Below are positions 36,246 through 44,021 of a stretch of 64,000 nt of DNA, one piece after another. Numbering within the stretch: position 1 is the first letter of the stretch; each line of letters opens with the position of its first letter. Below the pieces are notes generated by a model. The model was not told the origin of the DNA, made no database searches, and worked only from the letters and a program-made list of their open reading frames with translations. Source of the stretch: Bacillota bacterium (lineage in GTDB: Bacteria > Sysuimicrobiota > Sysuimicrobiia > Sysuimicrobiales > Segetimicrobiaceae); assembly GCA_021324975.1 (NCBI GenBank), contig JAJPIA010000058.1:1-64000 (forward strand). The letters run 5' to 3'. The position numbers were made by a program, and so were the translations under genes.

Positions 36246-38567
36246 TCACAAGGCTTCGCGGCGCTCGGTGCGCGGCGGGTCGAGCACGGTGAGCGGAGGG
36301 ACCGGGTCCGTCCACCGTTCGACGTCGACGAGGCTGTGCTGTCCGGTGCACCCCTGCGCGAGCGTGGACGTGCCCTTATCGCGCGTCAAGACGTTGGGAT
36401 TACCGTGCACGCACATCGCCTCGGGGTCGCCCGGGTCGAGCGGATCGTACCAGGCGCCGGTCGACAGCTGCACCACGCCCTGCCGGACCTCGAGGCTCAG
36501 CACCGCGCCGGCGAGGCAACTGCCGCGGTCGTTGAAGACACGCACCACGTCGCCGTCCCCGATGCCCCGGCGCGCGGCGTCGGCCGGGTGCATGCGGATC
36601 GGCTCCCGGTCCCGGATCTTGCTCCCGCGGCTGAACCCGCCGACGTCGAGTTGACTGTGCAGCCGCGTCCGCGGGTTGTTCGCAATGAGGAGCAGCGGGA
36701 ACCGCTCAGCCTTCGGCGAGCCGAGCCACTCCGCCGGTTCGTACCAGGTCGGATGGCCGGCGCAGTCGTCGTAGCCGAACCCATCGACCGTCTGCGAGAA
36801 GACCTCGATACGACCGCTCGGTGTATCGAGCGGCGCGCGCTCGGGGGCCGCCCTGAACTCCTCGAACAGTACCTCGTCGCCTCCGGTGCGCGGCAGCTCG
36901 AGAAATCCCGCGCGCCAGAACTCCTCGAAGGGCGGCAGTGCCACATCAAGCGCCACGAGCCCCTCGCGCCACTGCTCGTACAGGTATCGGAGCCAGTGCC
37001 TTTCTGACCGTCCCTCGGTGAATTGCTCGGCGACCCCGAGCGCGGACGCCAGCGCCGCGTAGGTGTCGTAGTCGTTTCGCGCCTGGGCGTAGGGCGGCAC
37101 GGCCTGGTGCATCGCCACCAGGCACGGATCGTGGAGCGACCCGCCGATGTCGTTGCGCTCGAGAGTCATCGTCGACGGCAGCACGACGTCGGCCGCCCGC
37201 GCCATCGCCGTCCAGAATGGATCGTGCACGACGATCGTGTCGGGTCGGCTGAACGCGCGGCGCAACCGGGCGAGGTCCTGGTGGTGGTGGAACGGGTTGC
37301 CACCGGTCCAGTAGACGAGCCGCACGCTGGGGTATCGCAGCTGCTGTCCGTTGTACTCGAACGGCTCGCCGGGGTGCAGCAGCATATCGGAAATCCGGGC
37401 GACGGGGATGAACGCGTCGACCCCGTTCCGCCCCTGGGGGAGCGCCGGGAGGCCGAGGTACGTCGGCGCGCCCATCCGCTGCACGGAACCGTACCCGAAC
37501 CCGAACCCACCGCCCGGGAGTCCTATCTGCCCCAGCATCGCCGCGAGCACGAGGCCCATCCACGGCACCTGTTCGCCGTGGTCCGCGCGCTGCAGCGACC
37601 AGCTCACGGTGACGAGCGTACGACGGTCGGCCATGCGCCGGGCGAGCGCGCACAGCGCCTCCGCCGGGATGCCGGAGAGCGACGCGGCCCACTCGGGCGT
37701 CTTCGGCCGCCCGTCGTCGCGCCCCAGGACGTACCGCTCGAACCGCTCGAAGCCGACGCAGTAGCGGTCGAGGAACGCCCGGTCGTGCAGCCCCTCCGTG
37801 ATGAGGACGTGCGCGAGCGCGAGCATGACCGCGACGTCGGTGCCCGGCACGAGCGCGTGCCACTCGACCGGCAGGAACTCGGCCAGGTCGTCCCGCAGCG
37901 GGCTGAACAGGACGAACTCGACGCCGCGGGCGGCCGCCTCCCGCAGGTGGTCCCGCACTTGGTGCCGGCTGAGGCCGCCGGCCTCGACCGCCGTGTTCTT
38001 CAGCGGGATCCCGCCGAAGCTCACGACGAGGCGCGTGTTCGAGACGATGACGGGCCACGTCGTCGCGCGCAGCAACAGCTCTTCGTGCCCGCGCATCCCG
38101 ATGACATGGGGGAAGATGACCGCGGAGGCGCCCATGCTGTACGAATTGACCGACCTCGTGTAGCCGCCGAGGCAGTTGAGGAAGCGGTGCAGCTGACTCT
38201 GCGCATGGTGAAACCGGCCGGCGCTGCCCCACCCGTACGAGCCGGCGTAAATCGCCGCCGGGCCCTCGGCGTCGATCACGCGGCGCAACTCGGCGGCGAG
38301 CAACTTCGTTGCCGCTTCCCACGAGACCGGGACGAACGCCTCGGCGCCGCGCCGGGCGTCGGCCCCGGGTCCCCGGTCGAGCCATCCGGCTCGAATCATC
38401 GGCTGCGCGATCCGGGTCCGATGGCGGACGCTCGCTTCGATGTTTCCCAGAATCGGGGAGGGGTCCGCGTCGCGCTCATAGGGCCGGATCGCGACGATGG
38501 TGCCGTCACGCACCTCGGCGGAAAACGCCCCCCAGTGCGACGTGTGCGGTCGGAGATCGGTGGCCAC
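36246..38567 (-). CDS. Molybdopterin oxidoreductase, BisC/TorA/DMSO reductase type
   Basis: Molybdenum enzyme (773 aa) of the DMSO reductase family, without an N-terminal Fe-S motif. HTSHWGAFSAEVRDG opens the mature-type domain as in TorA, DmsA-like and BisC enzymes. The Mo-ligating serine is Ser144 in NSYSMGASAV. ELLLRATTWPVIVSNTR and YWTGGNPFHHHQDL are typical cofactor-binding segments, and the C-terminal cap has LSTGAWYDPLDPG and TRDKGTSTLAQG. There is no Tat signal, so it should be cytoplasmic; that favours a biotin or methionine sulfoxide reductase role. GTG 38567 has GGAGG 7 bases upstream. Divergent from tetR, and no electron-transfer partner gene is adjacent. Confidence 0.9.
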   Translation of the reverse strand: MATDLRPHTSHWGAFSAEVRDGTIVAIRPYERDADPSPILGNIEASVRHRTRIAQPMIRAGWLDRGPGADARRGAEAFVPVSWEAATKLLAAELRRVIDAEGPAAIYAGSYGWGSAGRFHHAQSQLHRFLNCLGGYTRSVNSYSMGASAVIFPHVIGMRGHEELLLRATTWPVIVSNTRLVVSFGGIPLKNTAVEAGGLSRHQVRDHLREAAARGVEFVLFSPLRDDLAEFLPVEWHALVPGTDVAVMLALAHVLITEGLHDRAFLDRYCVGFERFERYVLGRDDGRPKTPEWAASLSGIPAEALCALARRMADRRTLVTVSWSLQRADHGEQVPWMGLVLAAMLGQIGLPGGGFGFGYGSVQRMGAPTYLGLPALPQGRNGVDAFIPVARISDMLLHPGEPFEYNGQQLRYPSVRLVYWTGGNPFHHHQDLARLRRAFSRPDTIVVHDPFWTAMARAADVVLPSTMTLERNDIGGSLHDPCLVAMHQAVPPYAQARNDYDTYAALASALGVAEQFTEGRSERHWLRYLYEQWREGLVALDVALPPFEEFWRAGFLELPRTGGDEVLFEEFRAAPERAPLDTPSGRIEVFSQTVDGFGYDDCAGHPTWYEPAEWLGSPKAERFPLLLIANNPRTRLHSQLDVGGFSRGSKIRDREPIRMHPADAARRGIGDGDVVRVFNDRGSCLAGAVLSLEVRQGVVQLSTGAWYDPLDPGDPEAMCVHGNPNVLTRDKGTSTLAQGCTGQHSLVDVERWTDPVPPLTVLDPPRTERREAL

Positions 38568-38878
38568 GGCGCTGCCTCCAGCGGTCCGGATGAACGAGGA
38601 CGTCGATCGTGATTCGGCCCGGCGGCGGGGCGACCCTGCGCCCGGTGCACCATGACGAAACTGTACCTCGTCCGACCGTGCCTTGAGCAAGAGAAATCAT
38701 TTAGGCAGGCATTCACGCCGAACGCTACGACCTCGCCGTCGAGCACGACCTCGCCCTCTGGCCCGGGCATGCTACTTACACCGGATGGACGATCGGATTG
38801 CAATCCGCGACACCGTTCGATTAGAGTATAAACTGACTGGTCAGTTTTTCAGCTGCCTGACCATCAAGGGGTGGGACC
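38568..38878. other. Divergent promoter region with TetR operator
   Basis: This 311-base region separates the leftward molybdoenzyme gene from the rightward TetR gene. It holds the operator at 38831-38846 and a -10-like TATAAA at 38827-38832 reading toward tetR. No gene is evident. One short minus-strand frame has a DNA-ligase-like string, which I did not accept. Confidence 0.6.
38831..38846. promoter_or_regulatory. Putative TetR-family operator
   Basis: AACTGAC-TG-GTCAGTT is a perfect 7-base inverted repeat with a two-base centre, about 33 bases upstream of the tetR start and overlapping its likely -10 element. The ACTGACnnGTCAGT form is the classic shape of TetR/AcrR-type autoregulatory operators. 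Confidence 0.75.
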
Positions 38879-39478
38879 GTGCCGCGCATCTCTTTGAGCG
38901 CCCGCACTGAACGCCGGCAACAGATCCTGGACGCGGCCTGGCGGTGTGCGGGCCGCAAGGGGTTCCGCGTGATGTCCGTTGATGAGATCTGCGCCGAGGC
39001 GGGCGTGAGCAAGGGCGCGTTCTACGGGTACTTCGAAAGCAAGCAGGCGCTGCTGCTCGCCCTGCTGGCGGACGACACGGCGGCCCTCGACCGGATCGTG
39101 GAGCACTTGGAATCTGAGATGGTCCGAAGCATTGACCGGCTTCGGCACTTCGTTCGCGCCATGCTAGAACGGGGAGATGAGCCGGCGCGCGTGCAAGTCC
39201 GTGCCGATCTCTGGGCAGAAATGCTCACGGACAAGGCGGTCCGCGAACGGTTCACGGCCGCCGTGGGGCACCGCCGCACCGCGCTGCGGGGCTGGATCGA
39301 GCGGGCCGTGGCCAACGCCGAGCTCGTGGAGATCCCGGCAAACGCGTTCGCCGCCGTGCTCCTGGCCCTCGGCGACGGCCTCGGCCTGCACGCCGGCCTG
39401 GACCCGACCGGGTTCCGCTGGGCAAATATCCGCAAGGCCGTGGGCGTGATGCTGGAGCGGTTGTCGCCAGATGCCTGA
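38879..39478 (+). CDS. TetR-family transcriptional regulator
   Basis: Repressor (199 aa). The N-terminal helix-turn-helix is canonical: RRQQILDAAWRCAGRKGF, then EICAEAGVSKGAFYGYFESK. The C-terminal ligand-binding domain (about 75-195) is all-helical. GTG start. A perfect palindrome just upstream is its probable binding site. The stop overlaps the clcA start by 8 bases, so regulator and transporter are one transcript; the divergent molybdoenzyme gene may share the operator. The ligand is unknown. Confidence 0.92.
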   Translation: MPRISLSARTERRQQILDAAWRCAGRKGFRVMSVDEICAEAGVSKGAFYGYFESKQALLLALLADDTAALDRIVEHLESEMVRSIDRLRHFVRAMLERGDEPARVQVRADLWAEMLTDKAVRERFTAAVGHRRTALRGWIERAVANAELVEIPANAFAAVLLALGDGLGLHAGLDPTGFRWANIRKAVGVMLERLSPDA

Positions 39479-41885
39479 CGATCGCACGGCCGTGGCGAAA
39501 CTGGGTGGCAGTTCCTTGCGACTGCCGGACCGTCCCGTGCTGCGGACCTACGACTGGCTACGCGGGTCCCCGACCGGGCTGTTCGTGCTCGCGGTAGCGA
39601 TCGGCGCGGGCGCCGGACTGGGCGCGGTGGCGTTCCGATTTCTGATCCTCCAGTTCACACGGCTCTTCGCAGGAACCGAGGACTACAGCGCCGTGGGGCC
39701 GGCGTTCCATCCCTGGCTCCCACACTTCGGCCCATGGTTCGTCGTGCTTGCTACGGCGGCCGGCGGACTCATCTACGGCCCGCTGATCGAGTGGTTCGCG
39801 AGCGAGGCGCGCGGGCACGGCGTGCCAGAAGTGATGCTGGCCGTGGCGGAGCGGGGCGGGCGCATCCGTCCTCGGGTGGCGGTGATCAAGTCGCTCGCCT
39901 CCGCGCTGTGCATTGGGTCCGGCGGGTCGGTCGGTCGCGAAGGGCCGATCGTGCAGATCGGTTCGGCCCTCGGGTCCACCCTCGGCCAGATCGTTCGCGT
40001 GTCCGAGTCCCGCATGCGCCTCTTGGTGGCGTGCGGCGCCGCCGGCGGCATCTCCGCCACGTTCAACGCGCCCATCGCCGGGGTGTTCTTCGGACTTGAG
40101 CTTATTTTGCGCGATTTCGAGGCCGAGTCATTCGGCGCCGTGGTGCTGGCCTCGGTGGTGGCGGACATCATCGGCCGCGCCGCCTTCGGATCGCACCCAT
40201 TCCTCACGCTGCCCGCGTTCCAGCTGGGTTCGCCGTGGGACTATCTTTTCTATGCCGGGCTCGGGCTGCTTGCGGCCCTGGTCGGAGTGGTGTTCATCCG
40301 CGTGCTCTACGGGACAGAAGATCTCTGCGACGGGCTGTGGCGGGGGCCGCGGTGGCTTCGCCCCGGGGTGGGCGGCCTCGTGCTGGGCCTGCTCTTGGTC
40401 GCGCTGCCGCAGATGTACGGGGTCGGCTACCCGGTGTTGGAGCGTGCCGTCCGCGGGCAGTACGTGCTGGCATTCCTCGCGCTTTTGCTGGTCGGGAAGA
40501 TCGCAGCCACGAGTCTGACAATCGGCATCGGCGGATCCGGCGGCGTGTTCGCGCCGTCCCTGTTCATGGGCGCGATGCTGGGGACGGCGTACGGCGACAT
40601 GGTACAGCGACTGCTGCCCGGCGCCGTCGGCTCGGCCGGCGCCTATGGCGTGATCGGCATGGGCGCAGTGTTCGCGGGAGCCGCCCAGGCGCCGATCACG
40701 GCGGCGATCATGATCTTCGAGCTCACAGGTGACTATCAGATCATCCTGCCGCTCATGTTCGCGGTTGTGCTCGCGACGGCCCTAAGCCGCGCGCTGACGC
40801 GTGACAGCATCTACACGCTGAAACTACGCCGCCGCGGAATCGATATCCGGCGCGGGCGTGCGGCCAACCTCATGGAGGTCTTGACGGTCGGCGGGGCCAT
40901 GCGGGCCGTCCCGGCGGCGTTGCCTCGGGAACTGGCCTTGAGCGACGTCATCGCGCGCTTCACCAGCAACGGGTGGGACGCACGGCCGGTTGTGGACGCG
41001 GACGGGACCTTCCGAGGCACGGTGACCTTCCGCCAGGTGGAGCAGGCGATGCGCGACAACGCGCTCGATGTACAGGCCGGCGAGCTCGCCCGGGACGCGC
41101 CGGCGCTCACGCCTGAGCAGACGTTGGAGCAGGCGCTCCAGCTCATCGTGCACCACGGCGACGATGGAGTACCCGTGCTCGACCGTGACAGCCGCCGGCT
41201 GGTCGGCTGGCTGACGCACAGGGATATCCTGGCCGCCTACCAGACGCGCCTGGAACGGAGTGTGGCCGCGGCGGAGCGGCAGCGCGCCGGCGTGACGGCG
41301 CGGGAACAGGACACCGGCCGCGTAACGAGCGCCCTCTTTCCGCCGCTGCGTGATTACCGGGTCGTCGACCTCGAACTCCGAAACGACGAGGTACTCACGG
41401 GCCGGCGCATCGCAGACGTGACGTGGCCGCCGTCGTCCCTCGTTCTGGCCGTGCGCCGTGGGAGCACCAGTTTCTTGCCGGATGGTCACACGGAACTGCG
41501 ACGCGGCGACCGGCTCTCAATCCTGCTGCCGGCACGGCACGCGGAGGACGTGGACGCCTTCATCGACACGCTCGTGGGCCCAGCCAGGGAATCCGCGGAC
41601 GGCCCCGCCGCAGCACCGCGGCACCACGTGTCCGCCGACGACGCGGGGTCGTCGGCAACGGCGGCGGGCACGGTTGTGCTGGAGCCCGACGTTGCGCCGG
41701 GGTCGGGGGTCGCCGGGCGACGGTTGCAGGATGTGGCTCTCGGGCCCGGTGTGCTCGTGATGGCGATTCGGCGCGGCGAGTCCGTGGTCGTGCCGGGGGG
41801 CGATGCGTACTTGTTGACCGGCGATCGCGTCGTCATGGTCGTTAGATCGGATCGAGCGCGAGAGATCTTAGAGTGCTTTCGGTGA
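39471..41885 (+). CDS. ClC chloride/proton antiporter with CBS and TrkA-C domains
   Basis: Large ClC-family protein (804 aa). The membrane domain (about 30-450) has the selectivity and gating motifs GSGGSVGREGPIVQIGSALG, with the gating glutamate in GREGP, and GIGGSGGVFAPSLFMGAMLG. Then come two CBS domains (about 465-600; RFTSNGWDARPVVDADGTF and VHHGDDGVPVLDRDSR) and two TrkA-C-like domains (about 625-705 and 735-804; LVLAVRRGSTSFLPDG, VLVMAIRRGESVVVPGGDA). The double CBS plus double TrkA-C tail is longer than in simple ClcA proteins and suggests control by nucleotides or other ligands. Its start overlaps tetR. Confidence 0.93.
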   Translation: MPDDRTAVAKLGGSSLRLPDRPVLRTYDWLRGSPTGLFVLAVAIGAGAGLGAVAFRFLILQFTRLFAGTEDYSAVGPAFHPWLPHFGPWFVVLATAAGGLIYGPLIEWFASEARGHGVPEVMLAVAERGGRIRPRVAVIKSLASALCIGSGGSVGREGPIVQIGSALGSTLGQIVRVSESRMRLLVACGAAGGISATFNAPIAGVFFGLELILRDFEAESFGAVVLASVVADIIGRAAFGSHPFLTLPAFQLGSPWDYLFYAGLGLLAALVGVVFIRVLYGTEDLCDGLWRGPRWLRPGVGGLVLGLLLVALPQMYGVGYPVLERAVRGQYVLAFLALLLVGKIAATSLTIGIGGSGGVFAPSLFMGAMLGTAYGDMVQRLLPGAVGSAGAYGVIGMGAVFAGAAQAPITAAIMIFELTGDYQIILPLMFAVVLATALSRALTRDSIYTLKLRRRGIDIRRGRAANLMEVLTVGGAMRAVPAALPRELALSDVIARFTSNGWDARPVVDADGTFRGTVTFRQVEQAMRDNALDVQAGELARDAPALTPEQTLEQALQLIVHHGDDGVPVLDRDSRRLVGWLTHRDILAAYQTRLERSVAAAERQRAGVTAREQDTGRVTSALFPPLRDYRVVDLELRNDEVLTGRRIADVTWPPSSLVLAVRRGSTSFLPDGHTELRRGDRLSILLPARHAEDVDAFIDTLVGPARESADGPAAAPRHHVSADDAGSSATAAGTVVLEPDVAPGSGVAGRRLQDVALGPGVLVMAIRRGESVVVPGGDAYLLTGDRVVMVVRSDRAREILECFR

Positions 41886-41972
41886 GGCCGTCGGCTCCTC
41901 GCGTTCCAATTAATCCGCAGTGCCTCACCGGTATCATGCCGATTTCCTTTTCTAAGGCCACAAATGGGCGCG

Positions 41973-42006
41973 CCTAGGTTCCTATTGTGATAGGATGATA
42001 CCTAGG
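41973..42006. repeat. Hairpin between the ClC gene and tRNA-Pro
   Basis: CCTAGG (41973-41978) pairs with CCTAGG (42001-42006) and CCTAT (41981-41985) pairs with ATAGG (41990-41994), leaving a four-base TGTG loop and a small asymmetric bulge. It is followed by a G/A-rich run, not a T-run, so an intrinsic terminator for the ClC gene is possible but not standard. A recombination or regulatory site next to the tRNA is the alternative. Confidence 0.5.
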
Positions 42007-42056
42007 AAGGGGGGGAGAGGGAGCCAAAAAAGCAGACAAATAAAATGTGGGGTTTG

Positions 42057-42133
42057 CGGGGCGTGGCGCAGCTTGGTAGCGCGTCTGCTTTGGGAGCAGA
42101 AGGTCCCCGGTTCAAGTCCGGGCGCCCCGACCA
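42057..42133 (+). tRNA. tRNA-Pro (anticodon TGG)
   Basis: A complete 77-nt cloverleaf. Acceptor arm CGGGGCG (42057-42063) pairs with CGCCCCG (42123-42129); the discriminator is A and CCA is encoded. The D arm is GCGCAGCTTGGTAGCGC, the anticodon arm has a seven-base loop with TGG, and the T arm contains GGTTCAAGTCC. The 3' side is followed within about 40 bases by a truncated methyltransferase gene, as is common when a tRNA has been an integration site. Confidence 0.97.
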
Positions 42134-42173
42134 GCAAACCCAAGCAAATCAAGGTCTAGCGAGCAGTTGCAAC

Positions 42174-42383
42174 ATGTTGGTTCCCGCTCTGAGCCCGCAA
42201 CACAGTCGCCGGACGGCAGAGCGCACGGCCGGTCCGCTGGTAAAGCTGGTCGAGTTTCTAGCCGCGACGGATCCGGCCCGTGTGGCCGCCTTCCGGCGGG
42301 AGTACGACGCGATCGTCGCCGACTACTTTGAAGACCATACGGTGCGGCAGGACTACCTGCTCACGCGTGCGACCAAGATTTGA
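42174..42383 (+). pseudogene. C-terminal fragment of a SAM-dependent methyltransferase gene
   Basis: About 69 codons that end with FLAATDPARVAAFRREYDAI, then VADYFEDHTVRQDYLLTRATKI. I recognise this as the usual C-terminus of class I SAM-dependent methyltransferases of the kind that close with RQDYLLTRA. The SAM-binding core is missing: no GxGxG motif lies upstream, only the tRNA-Pro gene 40 bases away. It could be translated from ATG 42174 but would lack an active site. Its last 23 bases overlap the convergent DinB-like gene. Confidence 0.7.
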
Positions 42384-42912
42384 AGACCAGCATGAGCTCG
42401 CCGCGCCGTGCCGCCACGGTTAGGAGCAGTGCCGTGAGGATGCAGGCGGGCGAGCCTCGGCGCGCTGGATCGAGGGCGTCGACGGGGAGTGCGCCGATCG
42501 CCGCGTCGGTCGACGCGTACACCGCCCGGGCGTAGGCCCGCAGAGCGCGAGCATCGATCCGTACCGTTCCCGCCCAGGGCGCCGCACCGGCGGTCCGTTC
42601 GTTGATGCAGCGGGCGAGAGGCGGCAGTTCGCTGAGACCGGTGCGTCCAGACCACGTGGACAGCGCAAGCGGCGCTTCGCGGGCTGCGACGCCGCTGACC
42701 ACGATATCTTCGCACACGACCGTTTGAGCGTACCATGCAGCGGCCGTCGCCCCCTCGGCGTCGCGCGGGTGCGGATACGCGCGGTGGCTCGGGCACTCGT
42801 CGACCGCGGCGTCGAGCAAATCGTGCGCGACCTGAAACTGCCGGCGGAGCGGATCGCGCGCGGTCGGTGCGCGAGGCACCTCTGCATCCGGGGCCGCCCG
42901 GGGCGAGATCAC
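42361..42912 (-). CDS. DinB/maleylpyruvate-isomerase-like protein
   Basis: Protein of 183 aa, mostly helical, with features of the DinB/mycothiol-maleylpyruvate-isomerase superfamily: an N-terminal helix FQVAHDLLDAAVDE, a central WYAQTVVCEDIV helix and a C-terminal ILTALLLTVAARRGELML helix where the family often has a His before RGEL. That His is not seen here, so metal binding is doubtful and the assignment is tentative. ATG 42912 overlaps the sigma factor stop by 4 bases, so it is translated together with that gene. Small SnoaL, DinB or YciI-type proteins are frequent partners of this sigma class. Confidence 0.5.
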   Translation of the reverse strand: MISPRAAPDAEVPRAPTARDPLRRQFQVAHDLLDAAVDECPSHRAYPHPRDAEGATAAAWYAQTVVCEDIVVSGVAAREAPLALSTWSGRTGLSELPPLARCINERTAGAAPWAGTVRIDARALRAYARAVYASTDAAIGALPVDALDPARRGSPACILTALLLTVAARRGELMLVFKSWSHA

Positions 42913-44021
42913 GGCTGTCCAATCCCGGCTGCGCCGCCGTCGTGGTCCGGCAGGACTGCCGGGAGGTCGAAGATCTCGTGCACCCGCTGCCCCACGAAGT
43001 TCGTTAAGACTGCGATGGCCTCGTCCCGTACGGTGATGAGTTGAACGCTATGGAGCGTCCACCGCGGCTGCCGGCCTCGACCGTAGATTGCGAATGCCGG
43101 CTGGCGGTTAGCCGCCGTCGGCAGCAGGCGGAAGGGGCCATGGCCCTCCGGACGGCACGCGAAGACGAAGAAACGGGCGACCGCCTCGCGCCCCCGGAAC
43201 CACTGCGGCCAGGGCGGCATACTGATCGTCGCATCCTCTCGTAGGAGCGCCACGAAGCCGTCCACGTCCGCGGTCTCCCAGGCCCGGACGTACCGGTCAA
43301 GCAGTGCGCGTTGGCGCTCGGTGGGTGGAGCCGTTGCGCTTGCGAGGTCTCTCGGGAGGCGCGTCTCCAACGCACCTCGGGCACGCTGAAGAGCGCTGTT
43401 CACGGAGGCCACCGACGCGTCGAGCAGCCGGGCCGTCTCGGCGGCGGACCAGCCCAGCACGTCGCGCAGCAGCAGCACAGCCCGCTGACGGGCCGGCAGG
43501 TACTGAATCGCCGCTACGAAGGCCAGCTGCACGGTCTCCCGCATTTCATACCGCGCCTCGGGCCCCGGCGTCCCGTCCGGAATGCCCTCGAGCGCGGCAT
43601 CCGGGTAGGGTTCGAGCCACGCGATGTCCGTCGCCGCCGCGGGCGGCGGCATCGCGGGCAGCGGCAAGTGGTCGGTCGGCGGGCCGGCGTCCTCCGGAAG
43701 CAGCCGCCGAGCGCGCCGCCGGTCGGCCAGCGCGTTGAGGCACGCGTTGGTGGCAATGCGATAGAGCCAGCCGCGGAAGGAGCCGCGGGCTTCGTACTCC
43801 GCGATGCCGCGCCAGGCCCGCAGCAGCGTCTCCTGCACCACGTCCTCGGCATCGTGGAAGGAGCCGAGCATTCGGTAGCAGTGCAGTTGAAGCTCCCGGC
43901 GGTGCGGCTCTGTCAGGCGATCGAAGGCGCTGCGATCTCCACGCGCGGCCCCCTGCAGGAGGCCCGCGGCGTCCGCGTTGAGACCTGCCGACACGGTCAC
44001 CGTTCTCGTGTTCCCGTTCAC
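42909..44021 (-). CDS. ECF sigma factor with C-terminal SnoaL-like domain
   Basis: Sigma-70 family protein (370 aa) of the large ECF type related to SigG/SigX5 (TIGR02960-like). Region 2: HCYRMLGSFHDAEDVVQETL, then RAWRGIAEYEARGSFRGWL. Region 4: YLPARQRAVLLLRDVLGWSA with ETARLLDASVASVNSALQRA as helix-turn-helix. A SnoaL-like/NTF2 domain fills the last about 135 residues (from RYVRAWETADVDGFVALL), which in this class replaces an anti-sigma factor as the control element. The ATG directly abuts the MFS stop and the stop overlaps the DinB-like gene, so the three form one compact operon. The paired motifs at 45501-45621 could be its target promoters. Confidence 0.9.
   Translation of the reverse strand: MNGNTRTVTVSAGLNADAAGLLQGAARGDRSAFDRLTEPHRRELQLHCYRMLGSFHDAEDVVQETLLRAWRGIAEYEARGSFRGWLYRIATNACLNALADRRRARRLLPEDAGPPTDHLPLPAMPPPAAATDIAWLEPYPDAALEGIPDGTPGPEARYEMRETVQLAFVAAIQYLPARQRAVLLLRDVLGWSAAETARLLDASVASVNSALQRARGALETRLPRDLASATAPPTERQRALLDRYVRAWETADVDGFVALLREDATISMPPWPQWFRGREAVARFFVFACRPEGHGPFRLLPTAANRQPAFAIYGRGRQPRWTLHSVQLITVRDEAIAVLTNFVGQRVHEIFDLPAVLPDHDGGAAGIGQP

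Noticed and set aside
38700..38780. Minus-strand string EGEVVLDGEVVAFG resembling part of an ATP-dependent DNA ligase
   Set aside because: Only about 15 residues match and no other ligase motif surrounds them. In GC-rich DNA such a string can arise by chance.
41941..42056. A riboswitch or attenuator ahead of tRNA-Pro
   Set aside because: The hairpin there fits no riboswitch class I know and does not precede a protein gene start.
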